Notes under the pieces: model-generated
What the model was told of the DNA's origin: nothing
Databases searched by the model: none
What the model saw: the letters and a program-made list of their open reading frames with translations, nothing else
Shown: one piece after another, positions 1 through 6,441 of the stretch
Position numbering within the stretch: the first letter of the stretch is position 1
Layout: each line of letters opens with the position of its first letter
Assembly (NCBI GenBank): GCA_031279965.1
Contig: JAITHM010000003.1
Coordinates: 1-9,586 of the forward strand
DNA length: 9,586 nucleotides
Reading direction: 5' to 3'
Origin: Spirochaetaceae bacterium
Lineage (GTDB): Bacteria > Spirochaetota > Spirochaetia > Treponematales > Breznakiellaceae
Made by a program: the position numbers and the translations under genes

Positions 1-2
1 TT

Positions 3-425
3 GCGTGGACAACATTACATATACCCCATGATAAACCTTTGTATGTTATGGGCATTGGCACCCCTGCCTATATGTTAAGCGCGATTGAGCATGGTGTTGA
101 TATGTTCGATTGTGTATTGCCAACACGGCTTGCGCGGCATGGCGTTGCGATGACGACATATGGCAATCTTACTCTTAAAAAAGAATGTTTTGAATACGAT
201 CATGCACCGCTCGATGAAAATTGTTCGTGCAGGGTGTGCAGATCTCACAGCCGTGCGTATCTTCGCCATCTCTTCAGAACAGGAGAGATACTTTCAGCAA
301 TGCTGTTAAGTTATCACAATTTATATTTTCTTAACAGTCTTATGCAGCGTGCACGCGAGGCAATCAACAACAATTGTTTTGCTGCGTTTAAACGCGAAGT
401 TCTTTCCGCGCAGAACCGCGAATGA
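3..425 (+). CDS. tgt: Queuine/preQ1 tRNA-guanine transglycosylase, C-terminal part
   Basis: This is the 3' end of tgt; the gene starts before the window and 140 codons plus a TGA stop are visible. The enzyme exchanges guanine 34 in the anticodon wobble position of Tyr, His, Asn and Asp tRNAs for preQ1, the key step of queuosine formation, in the cytoplasm. The visible part contains the family hallmark VMGIGTP, followed by GVDMFDCVLPTR, which carries the catalytic nucleophile aspartate of the FDCV segment. The zinc site is complete: CSCRVC, then a histidine 25 residues later in SYHNLYFL, which matches the Cys-Cys-Cys-His spacing of the family. The reading frame is open to the left edge, with no start codon needed inside the window. 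It converges with clpX, whose stop lies 15 bases downstream, and no clear terminator hairpin is visible between them. Identity is very secure. Confidence 0.97.
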   Translation, partial: AWTTLHIPHDKPLYVMGIGTPAYMLSAIEHGVDMFDCVLPTRLARHGVAMTTYGNLTLKKECFEYDHAPLDENCSCRVCRSHSRAYLRHLFRTGEILSAMLLSYHNLYFLNSLMQRAREAINNNCFAAFKREVLSAQNRE

Positions 426-440
426 TATGCTGTTCAGATT

Positions 441-1697
441 TTATGCTGACTTTGCAAGTTCTATAACTTCAGGAAGCTTGCTTTTTTCAACTGAGTCTTT
501 CGTAACAATGACACGCTTGTATCCTTCCATCGATGGGATTTCGTACATGATGTCAGTCATTTGCCGTTCAACAATGGCTCGCAGCCCGCGCGCGCCGGTT
601 TTTTGTTTAATGGCCATTTCGGCAATAGCATTCACCGCCTCATCTGTAAACTCTAGTTCCACATCATCATAGGCCATCGACGCACGATATTGTTTAACAA
701 TCGCGTTTTTGGGCTCGGTAATAATTCGTTTCAGGTCATCAAGTTTAAGCTCTTCAAGGCAAACCGTAATGGGAAGCCGTCCAATAAATTCTGGTATCAT
801 GCCATAGCGGATAAGGTCGTCAGGGTGAATGTTGTCAAAAAGCTCTTTCATTGTGCGTTCCTGTTTATCATGGTATTCCGCTCCAAAACCCATCGGATGT
901 TCGACAATACGTTTTTCTATGTATTTATCCAAACCGACAAATGCACCGCCGCAAATAAAAAGAATATTTGTTGTATCAATGCGTAAAAGTTCCTGGTTAG
1001 GGTGCTTGCGTCCACCCTGGGGAGGCACAGAAGCGGTCGTTCCTTCAATAATCTTAAGCAATGCCTGCTGAACGCCTTCGCCAGAAACATCACGAGTAAT
1101 AGAGACATTCTCGCCTTTCCGGCCGATTTTATCAATTTCATCAATATAGACGATGCCCCGTTCAGCCGCGGTAATATTGCCGTTTGCATTTTGAATCAAT
1201 TTAAGCAGGATATTTTCAACATCTTCGCCCACATATCCGGCTTCGGTGAGCGTTGTCGCATCAACAATAGCAAACGGCACTTTAAGCTTACGCGCCAATG
1301 TCTTGGCAAGGAGCGTTTTTCCCGTGCCTGTCGGCCCGATAAGCAGCACATTTGATTTTTCAATTTCGACATCATCAGGATTTGTTGTCGGATTGGCAAT
1401 CCGTTTATAGTGATTATAAACCGCGACAGAAAGCGCTTTTTTTGCCTCGTCCTGACCAATAATAAACTGATCAAGATATGATTTTATTTCTTTGGGACGC
1501 GGAATATCAGAAGTAAACTGCATGGTAATATCATGCTCTTCTTCAATAAGAATTTTCTGGCAAACTTCAATACATTCGTTGCAGATAAAAATATTTTCCG
1601 GTCCTGAAATAAGCCTTCTGACCATATCTCCGCTCTTTCCACAAAAAGAACACGCACGATCAAAATTTGACGAAGAACCAGTTCGTAATTTTGCCAT
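441..1697 (-). CDS. clpX: ATP-dependent Clp protease ATP-binding subunit ClpX
   Basis: ClpX is the AAA+ unfoldase that recognises tagged substrates, unfolds them and feeds them into ClpP. The 418 residues match the usual family length. The N-terminal zinc-binding domain has C16, C19, C39 and C42. The AAA+ module has Walker A GPTGTGKT (121-128), the pore-1 loop GYVG (154-157), Walker B VYIDEIDK (183-190), the RKH pore loop (230-232), the arginine finger R307 in PEFIGR and sensor-2 R370 in GARGLR. The ClpP-docking tripeptide, normally IGF, reads MGF here (269-271). The ATG is preceded by GAGAGG with 6-base spacing. clpX follows clpP by 11 bases, so the two are co-transcribed, and it is the last gene of the tig-clpP-clpX operon. 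It ends 15 bases from the converging tgt gene. Confidence 0.98.
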   Translation of the reverse strand: MAKLRTGSSSNFDRACSFCGKSGDMVRRLISGPENIFICNECIEVCQKILIEEEHDITMQFTSDIPRPKEIKSYLDQFIIGQDEAKKALSVAVYNHYKRIANPTTNPDDVEIEKSNVLLIGPTGTGKTLLAKTLARKLKVPFAIVDATTLTEAGYVGEDVENILLKLIQNANGNITAAERGIVYIDEIDKIGRKGENVSITRDVSGEGVQQALLKIIEGTTASVPPQGGRKHPNQELLRIDTTNILFICGGAFVGLDKYIEKRIVEHPMGFGAEYHDKQERTMKELFDNIHPDDLIRYGMIPEFIGRLPITVCLEELKLDDLKRIITEPKNAIVKQYRASMAYDDVELEFTDEAVNAIAEMAIKQKTGARGLRAIVERQMTDIMYEIPSMEGYKRVIVTKDSVEKSKLPEVIELAKSA

Positions 1698-1708
1698 AGT
1701 TGACCTCT

Positions 1709-2323
1709 CTATTCTTTCTTTTCTTTTTCGCGGCGCACAAGAACTTTATCGGCAATGCCATAGTCACAGGCCGCCTGTGCCGGCATATAAAAATCCCGCT
1801 CCATATCTTTGGCAATTTCCTCTGATGTTTTTCCTGTATGCTTTGCAAAATATTCGATTGTAAGTTTTTTAAGACGAAGAATTTCTTTGGCCTGAATACC
1901 AATATCCCGCGCCTGTCCTTGAGCACCGCCCCAGGGTTGATGTATAAGCACACGAGACGAAGGCAGCGCCATCCGTTTGCCAGATGCTCCGCCCGTTAAA
2001 ATCAGTGCCGCCATGCTCGCCGCCTGTCCAACACAGATCGTTTGAACATCACATTTTACATATTGCATTGTATCATAGATAGCAAGTCCTGCCATTACCG
2101 AGCCGCCCGGCGAATTAATGTAAAGGCTAATATCTTTTTCAGTATCCTGCCCATCTAAAAAAAGAAGCTGAGCGACAACAAGATCAGCAGTAACATCGTT
2201 AATTTCACCATCAAGAAAAACAATGCGGTCTTTCAGTAAACGGGAATAAATGTCATACGAGCGCTCACCCATTCCTGTCTGCTCAACAACAATGGGAACG
2301 AGATTATTCATCTGTTCGTTCAT
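1709..2323 (-). CDS. clpP: ATP-dependent Clp protease proteolytic subunit ClpP
   Basis: ClpP is the serine peptidase that forms a double-heptamer barrel and degrades proteins delivered by ClpX. The 204 residues are the typical length. The catalytic triad is complete: S103 in GQAASMAA, H128 in RVLIHQPWGG and D177 in MERDFYMPA. The glycine-rich SPGGSV oxyanion-region motif is at 71-76. The N-terminal tail before the mature-type start is short, and a second in-frame ATG at codon 5 (MNNLVPI) is a possible alternative start; neither has a strong Shine-Dalgarno. It lies 18 bases after tig and 11 bases before clpX, the arrangement that is conserved in many bacteria. No sign of a second ClpP paralogue is seen in the window. 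Identity is secure; only the exact start is uncertain. Confidence 0.97.
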   Translation of the reverse strand: MNEQMNNLVPIVVEQTGMGERSYDIYSRLLKDRIVFLDGEINDVTADLVVAQLLFLDGQDTEKDISLYINSPGGSVMAGLAIYDTMQYVKCDVQTICVGQAASMAALILTGGASGKRMALPSSRVLIHQPWGGAQGQARDIGIQAKEILRLKKLTIEYFAKHTGKTSEEIAKDMERDFYMPAQAACDYGIADKVLVRREKEKKE

Positions 2324-2341
2324 GTTTCTAAATTACTCATT

Positions 2342-3679
2342 TTAGGAAAATAAGTCTAGATAGGCGACTTTTTTCTTTTTTTTAAGCTGATTTTTCGAAC
2401 TTAGAATTGAAAAAAGTTTTTTATCCCGAATAATGCGCTTAAGCTCAGTTTTGCGCGCATCGTTTTTGAAAAACTCCCGTACATGCGCTTCTTCTTCGTT
2501 AACGTTTTTTGCATATATGGAATATTCTGCTTCAAGATCGCTTTCTGACACCTCAATATGATGTTCCTCAGCGAGCTTTTCAAGAATCAACATGTTTCGC
2601 AGTCTGATTTCCGCATTCGGACGCAGCTGATTCATCAGATCTTTGTTGTTTTCAAGCAGCGGCTTGAGCCCTTCCGCAGGGAATTGTCCCGTCATCTGGT
2701 AGAGATCGTTTCCAATTTCATAGTGCAGCATCGATTCAGGAAGCTCGATTGTGGATGCCTCGCGGATCTTTTTAAGGATTTCGTTGTTGCGTAACAACTC
2801 AAGCCGCTCATCAAGCTGCTTCTGGAGTTTGATACGAATATCTTTTTTAAGATCAGTAAGAGTTGCGTATTTTTCGTCAACATCTTGAGCAAATTCATCA
2901 TCAAGTTCAGGAAGATCTTTCTTTTTTACTGCGGTAACTTTAACGTGAATCTTTTTAGTTGTGCCGGCAAGAGAGGCATCCTTAAAATTCGCCGGCCAGC
3001 TTTTTTCAAATTCGCGTTCTTCGCCAGCCTTCATACCGGTAATCTTATCATCAAACTGATAAATATTGCGTCCGCTTCCAAGCTCAAACGTAAAATCTTC
3101 CCGTTCCGAACCCGCAATGATGCCGTTCTCCCCGACAAGAGCATAATTTGTTGTTATAACGTCACCTTTTTGTGACGGCTCACCGGCGGCGCGATCAAGC
3201 ACAATTGCATTACGTTCGCGGATTTCTTCAAGTTCGCGCGCAACATCGGCATCGCTCAGCTCAGCATCAGCAACTTCAATTTCAAAGCCTTCACATTTTC
3301 CCAGCGTCACTTCAGGAGCAATATCATAGGTGACAGAGTATTCAAGGTCATGCTCCAGATCAAGCTGAGGAGCGCCTTCAACCTGAGGGTCGGAAAACGG
3401 GAGCGGAGCAAACTTTTTATCAAGGCTGTCTCCTTTAAAAAAGGCGGAGGTTGTTTCGCCAATGATGTGATTCAGCGCCTCTTCGCGCAGCGCCTCGCCC
3501 GCCTTGCGTTCCAGCACCGTACGCGGCACTTTTCCCCGTCTAAAGCCGGGAAGCTGAATGTCCTTGAGCAAGTTCGCAAGGTATTTGGTGTATTCAGTCT
3601 GAACCTCGTCCTGGCTTAATGTAATGGTAAGCCGCGCCGCTGAATGTTCGATCTTTTTAACTTCTTTGATTGCTGCCAC
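2342..3679 (-). CDS. tig: Trigger factor, ribosome-associated chaperone/PPIase
   Basis: Trigger factor binds ribosomal protein L23 near the exit tunnel and shields nascent chains. The predicted protein is 445 residues, close to the usual 430-450. The ribosome-docking signature is present as GFRRGKVP (residues 45-52). An FKBP-like peptidyl-prolyl isomerase domain follows at about 155-245, and the helical C-terminal chaperone arms fill the rest. I place the start at GTG (3677-3679) because a GAGG Shine-Dalgarno sits 6 bases upstream and because the protein then begins just before the conserved N-terminal beta strand (VKKIEHSAARLTIT). An upstream in-frame TTG at 3739 would add 20 residues but has no ribosome site and sits against the tRNA-Gly gene. 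The last codons include an A8-G-A6 run encoding five lysines. First protein gene of the tig-clpP-clpX operon. Confidence 0.96.
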   Translation of the reverse strand: MAAIKEVKKIEHSAARLTITLSQDEVQTEYTKYLANLLKDIQLPGFRRGKVPRTVLERKAGEALREEALNHIIGETTSAFFKGDSLDKKFAPLPFSDPQVEGAPQLDLEHDLEYSVTYDIAPEVTLGKCEGFEIEVADAELSDADVARELEEIRERNAIVLDRAAGEPSQKGDVITTNYALVGENGIIAGSEREDFTFELGSGRNIYQFDDKITGMKAGEEREFEKSWPANFKDASLAGTTKKIHVKVTAVKKKDLPELDDEFAQDVDEKYATLTDLKKDIRIKLQKQLDERLELLRNNEILKKIREASTIELPESMLHYEIGNDLYQMTGQFPAEGLKPLLENNKDLMNQLRPNAEIRLRNMLILEKLAEEHHIEVSESDLEAEYSIYAKNVNEEEAHVREFFKNDARKTELKRIIRDKKLFSILSSKNQLKKKKKVAYLDLFS

Positions 3680-3685
3680 ACTAAT

Positions 3686-3689
3686 CCTC
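3686..3689 (-). promoter_or_regulatory. Shine-Dalgarno site that fixes the tig GTG start
   Basis: The minus strand reads GAGG followed by ATTAGT and then GTG. This is an ideal spacing of 6 bases, and it supports the GTG at 3679 over the longer TTG-initiated reading. Confidence 0.75.
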
Positions 3690-3710
3690 GTATTCTCACG
3701 AATAATTGTT

Positions 3711-3740
3711 ATTGCGCGGGAATCCGCAGTGCCCCGCAAT
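3711..3740 (-). other. Imperfect hairpin between tRNA-Gly(GCC) and tig
   Basis: On the minus strand GCGGG and CCCGC pair around a 12-base loop, and outer ATT/AAT pairs add three more base pairs with a two-base bulge. It lies in the 67-base gap between the tRNA 3' end and the tig start. No T-run follows it, so it is not a standard terminator. It could be a processing or attenuation structure if the tRNA and tig are co-transcribed, or chance. Confidence 0.35.
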
Positions 3741-3746
3741 GTTTAA

Positions 3747-3818
3747 AGCGGGAAACGGGAGTCGGACCCGCGACATCCACCTTGGCAAGGTGGCGCTCTA
3801 CCACTGAGCTATTCCCGC
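3747..3818 (-). tRNA. tRNA-Gly, anticodon GCC
   Basis: The 72-base gene folds into a full cloverleaf. The acceptor GCGGGAA pairs perfectly with TTCCCGC, the D-stem is GCTC/GAGC, the anticodon arm is CCACC-TTGCCAA-GGTGG with anticodon GCC (reads GGC and GGU), and the T-arm is GCGGG/CCCGT with one G-T pair. The discriminator is T and no CCA is encoded, so the tail must be added by CCA-adding enzyme. The T-loop reads TCCGACT rather than the near-universal TTCGANN, so position 55, normally pseudouridine, is C. Everything else looks functional. A promoter lies just upstream, and tig starts 67 bases downstream on the same strand. Confidence 0.95.
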
Positions 3819-3829
3819 ACTTTCTTTAA

Positions 3830-3859
3830 CATATATCATACGCGGAATAAATTCGTCAA
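3830..3859 (-). promoter_or_regulatory. Sigma-70-type promoter for tRNA-Gly(GCC) and possibly tig
   Basis: On the minus strand TTGACG (3854-3859) is followed after 18 bases by TATATG (3830-3835), and the tRNA begins 11 bases further on. The -35 is one mismatch from consensus and the -10 is two. The distance fits a short tRNA leader. No separate strong promoter is evident in the 67 bases before tig, so this one may also drive the chaperone/protease operon. Confidence 0.55.
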
Positions 3860-3965
3860 GTGGGGCAGACGGCAGATCAGCACTTCTAATTTGTCCTGCC
3901 GGCTGGTTCAAGATTGTGAATTGCCGGATGCTTTCAGGCCTCTTATCCCCAATGCTGCTTTTGGG

Positions 3966-3971
3966 TATACT
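3966..3971 (+). promoter_or_regulatory. -10 box of a promoter for tRNA-Pro and the xth operon
   Basis: TATACT lies 11 bases upstream of the mature tRNA-Pro 5' end, which is the right distance for a short leader. No good -35 is found at 16-18 bases (CTTATC is the nearest), so the promoter call rests mainly on the -10 and its position. Confidence 0.45.
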
Positions 3972-3982
3972 GAGGGCTTTAC

Positions 3983-4055
3983 CGGGGCGTTGCCTAGTGG
4001 CTATGGCGCTTGCTTTGGGAGCAAGAGATCGCGCGTTCGACTCGCGCCGCCCCGA
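3983..4055 (+). tRNA. tRNA-Pro, anticodon TGG
   Basis: The 73-base gene folds completely. The acceptor CGGGGCG pairs perfectly with CGCCCCG, the D-stem is GCC/GGC, the anticodon arm is CTTGC-TTTGGGA-GCAAG with anticodon TGG, and the T-arm is GCGCG-TTCGACT-CGCGC. It starts with C1 and has G37, both typical of bacterial tRNA-Pro. The discriminator is A at 4055. No CCA is encoded: the next bases are CT followed by the ATG of the exonuclease III gene, so the tRNA and the protein gene are separated by two bases only. The two must share a transcript unless a promoter lies inside the tRNA. Confidence 0.96.
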
Positions 4056-4057
4056 CT

Positions 4058-4837
4058 ATGAGAATCGTATCGTGGAATGTCAACGGAATACGAGCGGCGG
4101 CTGGGAAAAATTTTCTTGAATGGCTTGCTGCCGACGCGCCCGACATACTCTGTATTCAGGAAACCAAAGCAGAACCTGGTCAGCTTCCTGAAGCTCTTAA
4201 AACCCCCTGCGATAATACTGGCGTTCCGTATACCTCATTTTGGGCAAGCGCCAAAAAACGCGGCTATTCCGGCGTGGCAATCTACACAAAACAGCCGCCG
4301 CTCAGCGTCACCGTGATGGGTGATGACCGTTTTGACGATGAAGGCCGGGTTCTTCAGGCTGATTTTGGCAGTTTCATACTTCTTTCGGCATATTTTCCCA
4401 ACTCCCAGGCTGAAAGAGCGCGAATTGCTTACAAGCTCGACTTCTGTGCGGCAATGCTTGCGTTGTGTACACAGCTTGTCAAAACAGGAAGGCACATCAT
4501 CCTCTGCGGCGACTATAACATCGCCCACCGTCCTATAGATCTTGCCCGCCCCAAAGAAAATGAAAATAACGCCGGATATTTGCCGGAAGAACGCGCTTGG
4601 ATGGACACCTTTACCGGCGCTGGTTTTACCGATACATTTCGGGCGCTGAACGGCGGACTTCTTCATCAGTATAGTTGGTGGTCGTACCGCATGCAGGCGC
4701 GCTCGCGTAATATAGGATGGAGAATCGACTATCATTGTGTTGACACCCCATTCCTGCCGTGCATCACCTCGGCAAAGATACGCCCTGAAGTACCAGGTTC
4801 CGACCACTGCCCTGTCGAAATCAGCGTGGAGCTATAA
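4058..4837 (+). CDS. xth: Exodeoxyribonuclease III (ExoA/XthA-type AP endonuclease)
   Basis: This is a Mg-dependent endonuclease/exonuclease/phosphatase-fold enzyme that cuts DNA at abasic sites and trims 3' ends in base-excision repair. The 259 residues show all family motifs: N7 and N9 in SWNVNG, metal ligand E35 in QETK, Y112 in SAYFPN, D152 and N154 in GDYNIAH, D224 in WRIDY and the D249-H250 pair in GSDHCP. The start is ATG at 4058 because the family begins exactly at MRIVSWNVNG; an in-frame TTG at 4010 would lie inside the tRNA. There is no Shine-Dalgarno: the bases upstream are the tRNA-Pro acceptor and T-arm. The stop TAA shares its last A with the ATG of the next gene, so the two are translationally coupled. 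Either symbol, exoA or xth, would be reasonable. Confidence 0.96.
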   Translation: MRIVSWNVNGIRAAAGKNFLEWLAADAPDILCIQETKAEPGQLPEALKTPCDNTGVPYTSFWASAKKRGYSGVAIYTKQPPLSVTVMGDDRFDDEGRVLQADFGSFILLSAYFPNSQAERARIAYKLDFCAAMLALCTQLVKTGRHIILCGDYNIAHRPIDLARPKENENNAGYLPEERAWMDTFTGAGFTDTFRALNGGLLHQYSWWSYRMQARSRNIGWRIDYHCVDTPFLPCITSAKIRPEVPGSDHCPVEISVEL

Positions 4838-6441
4838 TGGAGCGCAGAGACCGTCATGCCCAAGCCTGTCCCAAAAATCATGCGCGGCAATTCCGCTGCG
4901 TTCTGACAGTGATGTTATACTGTGCGGCAGGGCGGCTCTGGGCGCAGAATGAGCCGCCGAATGCACATCTTGCCGATAATTATATGAGCTATCTGCCCAC
5001 TGTGCTTAAGGAAGGAGGGCTTGAAGCTGCGGAACAATATCTGCTTCGTGCTGCGGATTATACATCAGTCTCATCAGATTTAAGCTACGAGCTTGCCCGC
5101 GTACGTGACGAACTGAAACGGCCGCGCCGGCTTTCGCTTGAAGCGCTGGAGCACGCACTTTCGACAAATCGCTGGAAATCTCATACTGTTGAAGAGGCGC
5201 GGCTTTTCCGGGGACGGCTCTTTTACGAACTTAAAGATTATTACCAAGCGCTGAGCGAGCTTGACCGGACGCCGGAAAGCGCCGAGCGGGAACGGCTTGC
5301 ACTTGCCGCGCTGCTTGCTTTGCGCCGCGACGGGCAGTTCCGGGCACGAGCGCAGCACGCCCTTTCACGCTATCCACTGGATACTGCGCTTATCGTTCTT
5401 CTTTATAAGTATGCGGCGCTTATTGAGCAGCCAGACAAAGCCGACCGGGAGCTTATTGACACGATAACCCGTCGCGTTGTTAGTTCCGGAGCAGGCGGGC
5501 AGATGCTCTTTCACGCCGCGTCGTTTATTTCAGACGAGGCCCAGGCGCGGCGGCTTTTGCAGGCAGCTCTTGCACGGCATCCCGGGCTGCCCCCGGCAGA
5601 TGCGCTTCCTGTCCTTCTTAACCTGGGTGTTCTTGATGAAGAAACGGCCATCAGTGTGTTGTTTGATGAAACGCACGGGAGAAAGCTTGACAGCGCTCCT
5701 ATCTCTGTGGCGCTGCTCCAAGCGGTATATGCCCTATTGCGCACGATGGGTGCACGGGACTATTTTTTAGGGCGGCTTGGCGCATTCACCGGCGTGATTG
5801 GCGAAGACAGCAATAATGATGCCATTTTTGAGTCGTTCGCTGCGTACAAGAATGGCATACTCGTCAGTTGGATGAATGACAGCGCACAGGAGCGTGAAAC
5901 AACACTTGAACTTCAGTGTGCGGCAGGAGAGCCGGTTTCCGTCAGGCTTCGCGCTTTTGAAGGCCCTCCCTATCAGATTGTGTATGAAAGCTATCCGGCA
6001 GTAAAAACTGTTGTGCAGGGAGCTCAGGTTTATTATTTTATTCCAGATTCCTTCTTTTTTTCACCGGTAGTGTTTGAACCGGTCTGTGACGACACAGGCA
6101 TCCGGTTTCCCCGCCGCAACACAGGCGAAACTCTCCTTACAGACCGTACGCTGTTTTCTTTTGCCACGATTATTGAACGCCCCAGCAGAGAATTTACCGG
6201 AGCCGTTGAAGAACTTCATCTGTTTGACGGCATCATCAGTTTTTCTGTCGAGAAGTTCCAGGGAGCGCTTGTTTCTGAAACTGTGTATCAAAACGGAATA
6301 CCGCTGTATCAGCGTGTTGACGTGGAGCTTGACGGCAGGCTGGAAACAATCCGGCATTTCGTTCAGAATGAAACAGGAGAACTCGAAATTGGATATATTG
6401 AAATAGATTCAAATGGGAATGGCGTTTATGAAAAGGAATAA
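4837..6441 (+). CDS. Secreted TPR-like protein of unknown function
   Basis: A 534-residue exported protein that I do not recognise as a named family. The N-terminus is basic (ERRDRH...RQFR), then a hydrophobic stretch at about 21-32 and a likely signal-peptidase I site after RLWA (36), with mature protein starting QNEPP. From about 50 to 290 it is helical with TPR-like pairs, for example a segment with RLFRGRLFYELKDYYQAL near 125-145. From about 310 onward it appears beta-rich. It ends with the acidic stretch EIDSNGNGVYEKE, which resembles a DxNxNG metal-binding loop. The start is the ATG in TAATG at the xth stop, with GGAG 5 bases upstream. Its 3' end overlaps the lipoprotein protease gene, so the three are probably one operon. 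A role in the cell envelope or periplasm is inferred from the signal peptide only. Confidence 0.85.
   Translation: MERRDRHAQACPKNHARQFRCVLTVMLYCAAGRLWAQNEPPNAHLADNYMSYLPTVLKEGGLEAAEQYLLRAADYTSVSSDLSYELARVRDELKRPRRLSLEALEHALSTNRWKSHTVEEARLFRGRLFYELKDYYQALSELDRTPESAERERLALAALLALRRDGQFRARAQHALSRYPLDTALIVLLYKYAALIEQPDKADRELIDTITRRVVSSGAGGQMLFHAASFISDEAQARRLLQAALARHPGLPPADALPVLLNLGVLDEETAISVLFDETHGRKLDSAPISVALLQAVYALLRTMGARDYFLGRLGAFTGVIGEDSNNDAIFESFAAYKNGILVSWMNDSAQERETTLELQCAAGEPVSVRLRAFEGPPYQIVYESYPAVKTVVQGAQVYYFIPDSFFFSPVVFEPVCDDTGIRFPRRNTGETLLTDRTLFSFATIIERPSREFTGAVEELHLFDGIISFSVEKFQGALVSETVYQNGIPLYQRVDVELDGRLETIRHFVQNETGELEIGYIEIDSNGNGVYEKE

Noticed and set aside
3680..3739. A longer trigger factor starting at TTG 3739
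   Set aside because: No ribosome site, not conserved at the N-terminus of the family, and the GTG at 3679 has an ideal Shine-Dalgarno.
4010..4057. A 275-residue exonuclease III starting at TTG 4010
   Set aside because: The extra 16 residues would be encoded by tRNA-Pro, and the family starts exactly at the 4058 methionine.
4235..4807. A 190-residue minus-strand open frame opposite xth
   Set aside because: It is the antisense shadow of a gene with all exonuclease III catalytic motifs and shows no recognisable domain.
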